Notes under the pieces: model-generated
The model's database searches: none
Seen by the model: the letters and a program-made list of their open reading frames with translations, nothing else
What the model was told of the DNA's origin: nothing
Program-made: the position numbers and the translations under genes
From: JBOHSA01 sp050732995
GTDB lineage: Bacteria; Gemmatimonadota; Gemmatimonadetes; Gemmatimonadales; GWC2-71-9
Reading direction: 5' to 3'
Assembly (NCBI GenBank): GCA_050732995.1
Contig: JBOHSA010000066.1
Location: forward strand, 1 to 9,016
Length of the DNA: 9,016 bases
Shown here: in pieces, positions 6,330 through 9,016 of the stretch
Numbering within the stretch: position 1 is the stretch's first letter
How the letters are laid out: each line of letters begins with the position of its first letter

Positions 6330-7339
6330 CACGCGCGCACCCCTTCGCGCGCCCACCGCACGGGGAGCACGGTCGCCCCGCTCGCCAGCGCCGCCGCGAA
6401 GGCCGGCCGCGGGTCGTCGCCGGCGAGGAAGAACATCGAGCCGCCCGCTCCCGCCCCGGCTGCCTTCCCCCCCAGAACCCCGGCGTCGGTCATCGCCTGC
6501 TCGAGGCGGGCCATCTGCGGGGTCTGCATATCGGGGTCGAGCGCCTGCTGGTGCTTCCAGTTCTCCGACAGCAACGCTCCCACCCGGGCCGCGTCGCCGG
6601 CGCGGAGCGCCTCCACCATCCGTTCCGCGGTTTGCTTCATCGCCCGCAGGGCGCCCGCGACCGCCGGCTCGCCCCGCTCGTAGGCGCCCATGACCCGCGC
6701 GATGGTCTGCCCTGACACGCGCGACACGCCCGTGTAGCACAGAATCGTCCGGCGCTCGAGCGCCGCCGCGAACGCGGGGTCGAGCGTGATGGACTCGATC
6801 CCCACGTCGGGATCCCGGAAGCTCAGCCGGTTGCAGCCGCCGAGCGCCGCCGCGAGCTGGTCCTGGCGCCCGCCCGGATGCCCGGCTTCCAGCACCTCGA
6901 GCTGCCAGCCCGCGTCGGCGAGCTCGCGCGCGTCGAGACGCTCCTGCCGGGCCGCCGTGAGACAGGCCACCAGCGCGACGTCGAGCGCGCCGGAGGTGCC
7001 GAGCCCCGAGCCCAGGGGGGCATCCGACCGCGTGGTCAGCGTGCAGGGCCCGAGCACGGGGAACATGCGCAGACCGGCCTTGAGGAGGTCGAGCTTCCCG
7101 TCGAGCACCAGCCCGCCAGAGTTGGCGCACTCCAGCTCCTGTCCGAGGTCCTCCGATACGAGCCGGATCCGCCGGCCGCCGAGGGTCAGCTCGACGTGCG
7201 CCGCCAGGCGGATGGCGGCACTGACGACCACGCCTCCCTCCCGCTGGGAAAAGGGCGGCACGTCGGTCCACCCGCCGGCGAAGTCGAGCCGGACGGGGGC
7301 CGAAGCGCGGTAGTGGCTGGGGAGCTCACGCCGTTTCAC
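6326..7339 (-). CDS. GHMP-family sugar kinase (heptose-7-phosphate kinase / fucokinase-like)
   Basis: The protein has 337 residues from GTG 7339, which shares GTGA with the preceding stop and has a GGTGG about 8 nt upstream. An upstream GTG at 7351 would add four residues. The three GHMP motifs are present: SAPVRLDFAGGWTD (13-26) at the N-terminus, the ATP-binding PLGSGLGTSGAL (108-119), and KAAGAGAGGSMFF (292-304). GGRQDQLAAALGG (156-168) holds the likely catalytic Asp160. The FAGGWTD and GGRQDQ spellings fit the branch of D-glycero-D-manno-heptose 7-phosphate kinase (HddA) and the kinase half of L-fucokinase, which phosphorylate a sugar hydroxyl with ATP in the cytoplasm. Nothing for GDP- or ADP-heptose synthesis lies nearby. 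Its coupling to a heparinase-like gene and to an importer subunit instead suggests sugar salvage, perhaps of a uronic acid or deoxy sugar; that is inference. Confidence 0.9.
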   Translation of the reverse strand: MKRRELPSHYRASAPVRLDFAGGWTDVPPFSQREGGVVVSAAIRLAAHVELTLGGRRIRLVSEDLGQELECANSGGLVLDGKLDLLKAGLRMFPVLGPCTLTTRSDAPLGSGLGTSGALDVALVACLTAARQERLDARELADAGWQLEVLEAGHPGGRQDQLAAALGGCNRLSFRDPDVGIESITLDPAFAAALERRTILCYTGVSRVSGQTIARVMGAYERGEPAVAGALRAMKQTAERMVEALRAGDAARVGALLSENWKHQQALDPDMQTPQMARLEQAMTDAGVLGGKAAGAGAGGSMFFLAGDDPRPAFAAALASGATVLPVRWAREGVRAW

Positions 7340-7734
7340 GGACCAATCCACCAGTCGGCCAGGGTAGGCAGCTCCCCCCGCAGGTCCATGCGCACGCCGC
7401 GGACGCGACGGTTCATTCCCTGCACGCCCCGGGCATGGTAAAGGAAAGCGACCGGCACCTCCTCGGCGAACATCCGTTGCGCTGCCGCGTGGTCGGGGGC
7501 CGTGGGCAGGCCGGTGAGCCGGGCGAGGGACGTCAAGTAGCCCAGGGCCAGGTCGCCGGGGATGCCCATGACCGCCGCGTCGAAATCGTGCCGCGCCCCG
7601 TGCACGCGGTCGAGGAAGGCGGACAGCTCGAGCTGTCGCACGGTGACGGCGAACCCGGCGGTCGCGAGCTGGGCCTGCACCATCTGCTCGAGCGCGGCCT
7701 CGCCGCTACCCACGGTGAGCAGCTCGAACGCCAC
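7336..7734 (-). CDS. C-terminal part of the frameshifted substrate-binding protein
   Basis: These 132 residues, starting VAFELLTVGSGEA at the first GTG after the G-rich tract, continue the binding protein encoded upstream but in another frame. They show the end of a family 5 solute-binding protein: an amphipathic stretch leading to GFAVTVRQLELSAFLDRV, then FDAAVMG, and the near-terminal VAFLYHARGVQGMNRRVRGVRM. Alone they would lack a signal peptide and most of both lobes, so this is a gene fragment and not an independent protein. The tract would have to lose one base, or gain two, to rejoin the frames. The stop at 7338-7336 overlaps the kinase start as GTGA, a coupling that makes sense only if ribosomes normally reach it, which argues for a sequencing or assembly error or a switchable tract over long-standing decay. 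Confidence 0.75.
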   Translation of the reverse strand: MAFELLTVGSGEAALEQMVQAQLATAGFAVTVRQLELSAFLDRVHGARHDFDAAVMGIPGDLALGYLTSLARLTGLPTAPDHAAAQRMFAEEVPVAFLYHARGVQGMNRRVRGVRMDLRGELPTLADWWIGP

Positions 7735-8815
7735 CCGCCGCCCCCCCCCGCCCCCCCCCCCCGAGCAGACGCCGGGCCGAATCGGGCGCGTAGGGGACAG
7801 GCGGCACGGCGCGATACCCCGGCACGCCGGGGAGCACCGGCCCGTCGGCCCGCGTGGCGAAGCCGTACAGGAAGCCGTCGATGATCGCCGGGCGATCGAG
7901 CGCCAGCGCTACGGCCCGCCGCACGGCGCGGTCGTCGAACGGCGCCCGGCGGGTGTTGAACACGATCCCGTAGGGGAACAGCAGCGGGTAGTCGAGCACG
8001 GCGAGGCGCGGATCGCGCCGCACGAAGGCGGCGTGCGCCGGGCTGATCCCGGCAAAATCCAGCTCCCCCGCCGTCAGGGCGGTGAGCTTGGTGGTCGGCT
8101 CATCCACGACCACGACGACGAACCGCTCCAGCCGCGGCGGCCCGCCGAGCGCGGGCGGGAACGCGGGGTTCGCCTCGAATACCCAGCGCCGATTCGGCTC
8201 GTGCGCCACGAACCGAAAGGGTCCGTTCCCCACGGGGTGCGCGTTCCAGCTCGCGCGGCGCAGGCGGTCGCGCGGCACGGAGTCCAGGAGGTGGGCCGGA
8301 AGCACGGCGAGGTCGGTCAACACGTCGGGGACGCCCGACTGCGGCCGCGCGAACTGGAGCACGACGGTCGACTCGTCCGGCGTCGTCACGCGCGTGAGGG
8401 CGGCGAGGTCGGCCTGCCGCGGGTAGCCCGTCATCGGGTCGCGCGCGGCGTCGAGCGTCCAGGCGACGTCGCGCGCCGTGGTGAGCCGGCCGTCGTGCCA
8501 GCGCACGCCCGGCTGCAGCGTGAAGGTGAGGGCGCGCCGGTCGGCCGACCAGCGCCAGGTCCGCGCCAAATAGGGACGCACCGCGAGCGCGCTGTCGTAG
8601 CGTACCAGGGTGGTGAGCAGGACGTAGCGCTGCACCTGCTTCGCCAGCGGGTGCTCGGTGACCAGGGAGTTGATGCTCTGGAGGTCGGCGCCCGAGGCGA
8701 AGAGCACGGTCCGGGCCCGGCGCTCCGCGCCCGCCCCGACCCCGCACGCCCCCACCCACAGCGCCCCGCCCCCGACTCCCGCCAGCGCCAGCGATCGGAT
8801 GAGCCGCCGCGTCAC
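7706..8815 (-). CDS. ABC transporter substrate-binding lipoprotein, family 5 (5' part, frameshifted)
   Basis: From GTG 8815 the product begins with a lipoprotein signal peptide: basic MTRRLIR, a hydrophobic stretch, and a lipobox-like VGAC with the acylated cysteine at residue 24. The mature protein would sit on the outer face of the inner membrane. The family signature of peptide/nickel/oligosaccharide binding proteins (SBP family 5) is clear in YLARTWRWSADRRALTFTLQ followed by PGVRWHDGRLTTARDVAWTL, and later in NGPFRF and the DRAVRRAVALALDR segment. Such proteins deliver short peptides, and in some subgroups oligosaccharides or metals, to Dpp/Opp-type permeases; one starts divergently at 8861. 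Translation leaves the true frame near 7762-7741, where the coding strand reads twelve G, one C, nine G. The last residues before the TAG at 7706-7708 are therefore not native. Joined to the 3' part, the protein would have about 490 residues, normal for the family. Confidence 0.88.
   Translation of the reverse strand: MTRRLIRSLALAGVGGGALWVGACGVGAGAERRARTVLFASGADLQSINSLVTEHPLAKQVQRYVLLTTLVRYDSALAVRPYLARTWRWSADRRALTFTLQPGVRWHDGRLTTARDVAWTLDAARDPMTGYPRQADLAALTRVTTPDESTVVLQFARPQSGVPDVLTDLAVLPAHLLDSVPRDRLRRASWNAHPVGNGPFRFVAHEPNRRWVFEANPAFPPALGGPPRLERFVVVVVDEPTTKLTALTAGELDFAGISPAHAAFVRRDPRLAVLDYPLLFPYGIVFNTRRAPFDDRAVRRAVALALDRPAIIDGFLYGFATRADGPVLPGVPGYRAVPPVPYAPDSARRLLGGGGRGGAAGGVRAAHRG
7741..7762 (-). 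repeat. long G tract (G12-C-G9 on coding strand) at a frameshift
   Basis: The coding strand reads twelve G, one C and nine G inside the substrate-binding protein gene. It is the longest homopolymer in the window and coincides with the loss of frame. It falls between the ARRLL helix and the RRVAFELL strand, where family members have a variable loop. Such tracts can slip during replication (phase variation) and are also where sequencing and assembly fail; the sequence alone cannot tell which. Confidence 0.85.
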
Positions 8816-8860
8816 GCCCGGATTCTAGCGGGCGATGGGCGTCCGCGCGAGATTCCGGCC

Positions 8861-9016
8861 GTGATCGGGATGCTGGCCCGGCGCGCGGCCACGGCGGCCG
8901 CGGTCGTGTTGGGCGTCGTAACGCTGACCTTTTTCCTGCTGCACTGGGCGCCCGGCGACCCGGCGGCGCAGCTCGCCGGCTCGCGCGCCAGCCCCGAGCA
9001 GGTCGAGGCCCAGCGC
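8861..9016 (+). CDS. ABC transporter permease, DppB/OppB type (N-terminus, runs off window)
   Basis: Fifty-two residues are visible from GTG 8861; ATG 8870 in the same frame is an equally plausible start. A first membrane segment (AAAVVLGVVTLTFFLL) is followed by HWAPGDPA, the conserved element after TM1 in DppB/OppB-like permeases, and then by SPEQVEAQR, the usual start of the periplasmic helix. The protein would form half of the inner-membrane channel that accepts substrate from a family 5 binding protein, and such a gene starts 45 bp away on the other strand. The second permease and ATPase genes, if present, lie to the right of the window. A nine-codon open frame (8835-8864, MGVRARFRP) ends in a GTGA overlap with GTG 8861; it may be chance. 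Confidence 0.88.
   Translation, partial: MIGMLARRAATAAAVVLGVVTLTFFLLHWAPGDPAAQLAGSRASPEQVEAQR

Noticed and set aside
6330..7271. N-terminal extension of the heparinase frame up to 7271
   Set aside because: It overlaps almost the whole kinase gene out of frame and is arginine- and glycine-rich without motifs; the GTGA overlap gives a better start.

Overview
The window is very GC-rich (about 70% by eye), strongly biased to G or C at third codon positions, and tightly packed with GTG- and TTG-started genes. Several heptanucleotide simple repeats sit both between and inside genes. Together with the protein styles, this suggests an uncultivated soil or groundwater bacterium, perhaps Gemmatimonadota or a similar GC-rich phylum. 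The taxonomic guess is weak, because no rRNA or marker gene is present.

Layout, left to right. (1) Bases 1-306 carry the 3' end of a plus-strand gene of unknown function, visibly less GC-rich than the rest. (2) A minus-strand cluster, transcribed right to left, holds a TrmJ-like RNA 2'-O-methyltransferase (3373 to 2621), a class III aminotransferase of the glutamate-1-semialdehyde aminomutase type (2664 to 1471, overlapping the methyltransferase by 44 bp), and a small sigma-54 AAA+ activator without a sensor domain (1440 to 388). (3) Bases 3374-3518 are a repeat-built intergenic element: two heptamer arrays in inverted orientation around a short palindrome. (4) A second minus-strand cluster runs from 8815 to 3519. 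It holds a family 5 ABC-transporter substrate-binding lipoprotein broken by a frameshift in a long G tract, a GHMP sugar kinase, and a 936-residue heparinase II/III-like protein with a cysteine knuckle and a C-terminal CBM9-like domain. The kinase and heparinase each start in a 4-bp GTGA overlap with the gene before them. (5) At the right edge a plus-strand DppB/OppB-type permease begins, divergent from the binding protein with only 45 bp between the starts.

Working model (inference). The binding protein and divergent permease belong to one importer. The heparinase-like protein, which shows no signal peptide, would cut an imported acidic oligosaccharide or glycoconjugate in the cytoplasm, and the GHMP kinase would phosphorylate a released sugar. 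The left cluster (tRNA methylation, amino-sugar-type aminotransferase, sigma-54 regulator) has no obvious link to this pathway. I found no rRNA, tRNA, CRISPR array, transposase or phage gene.
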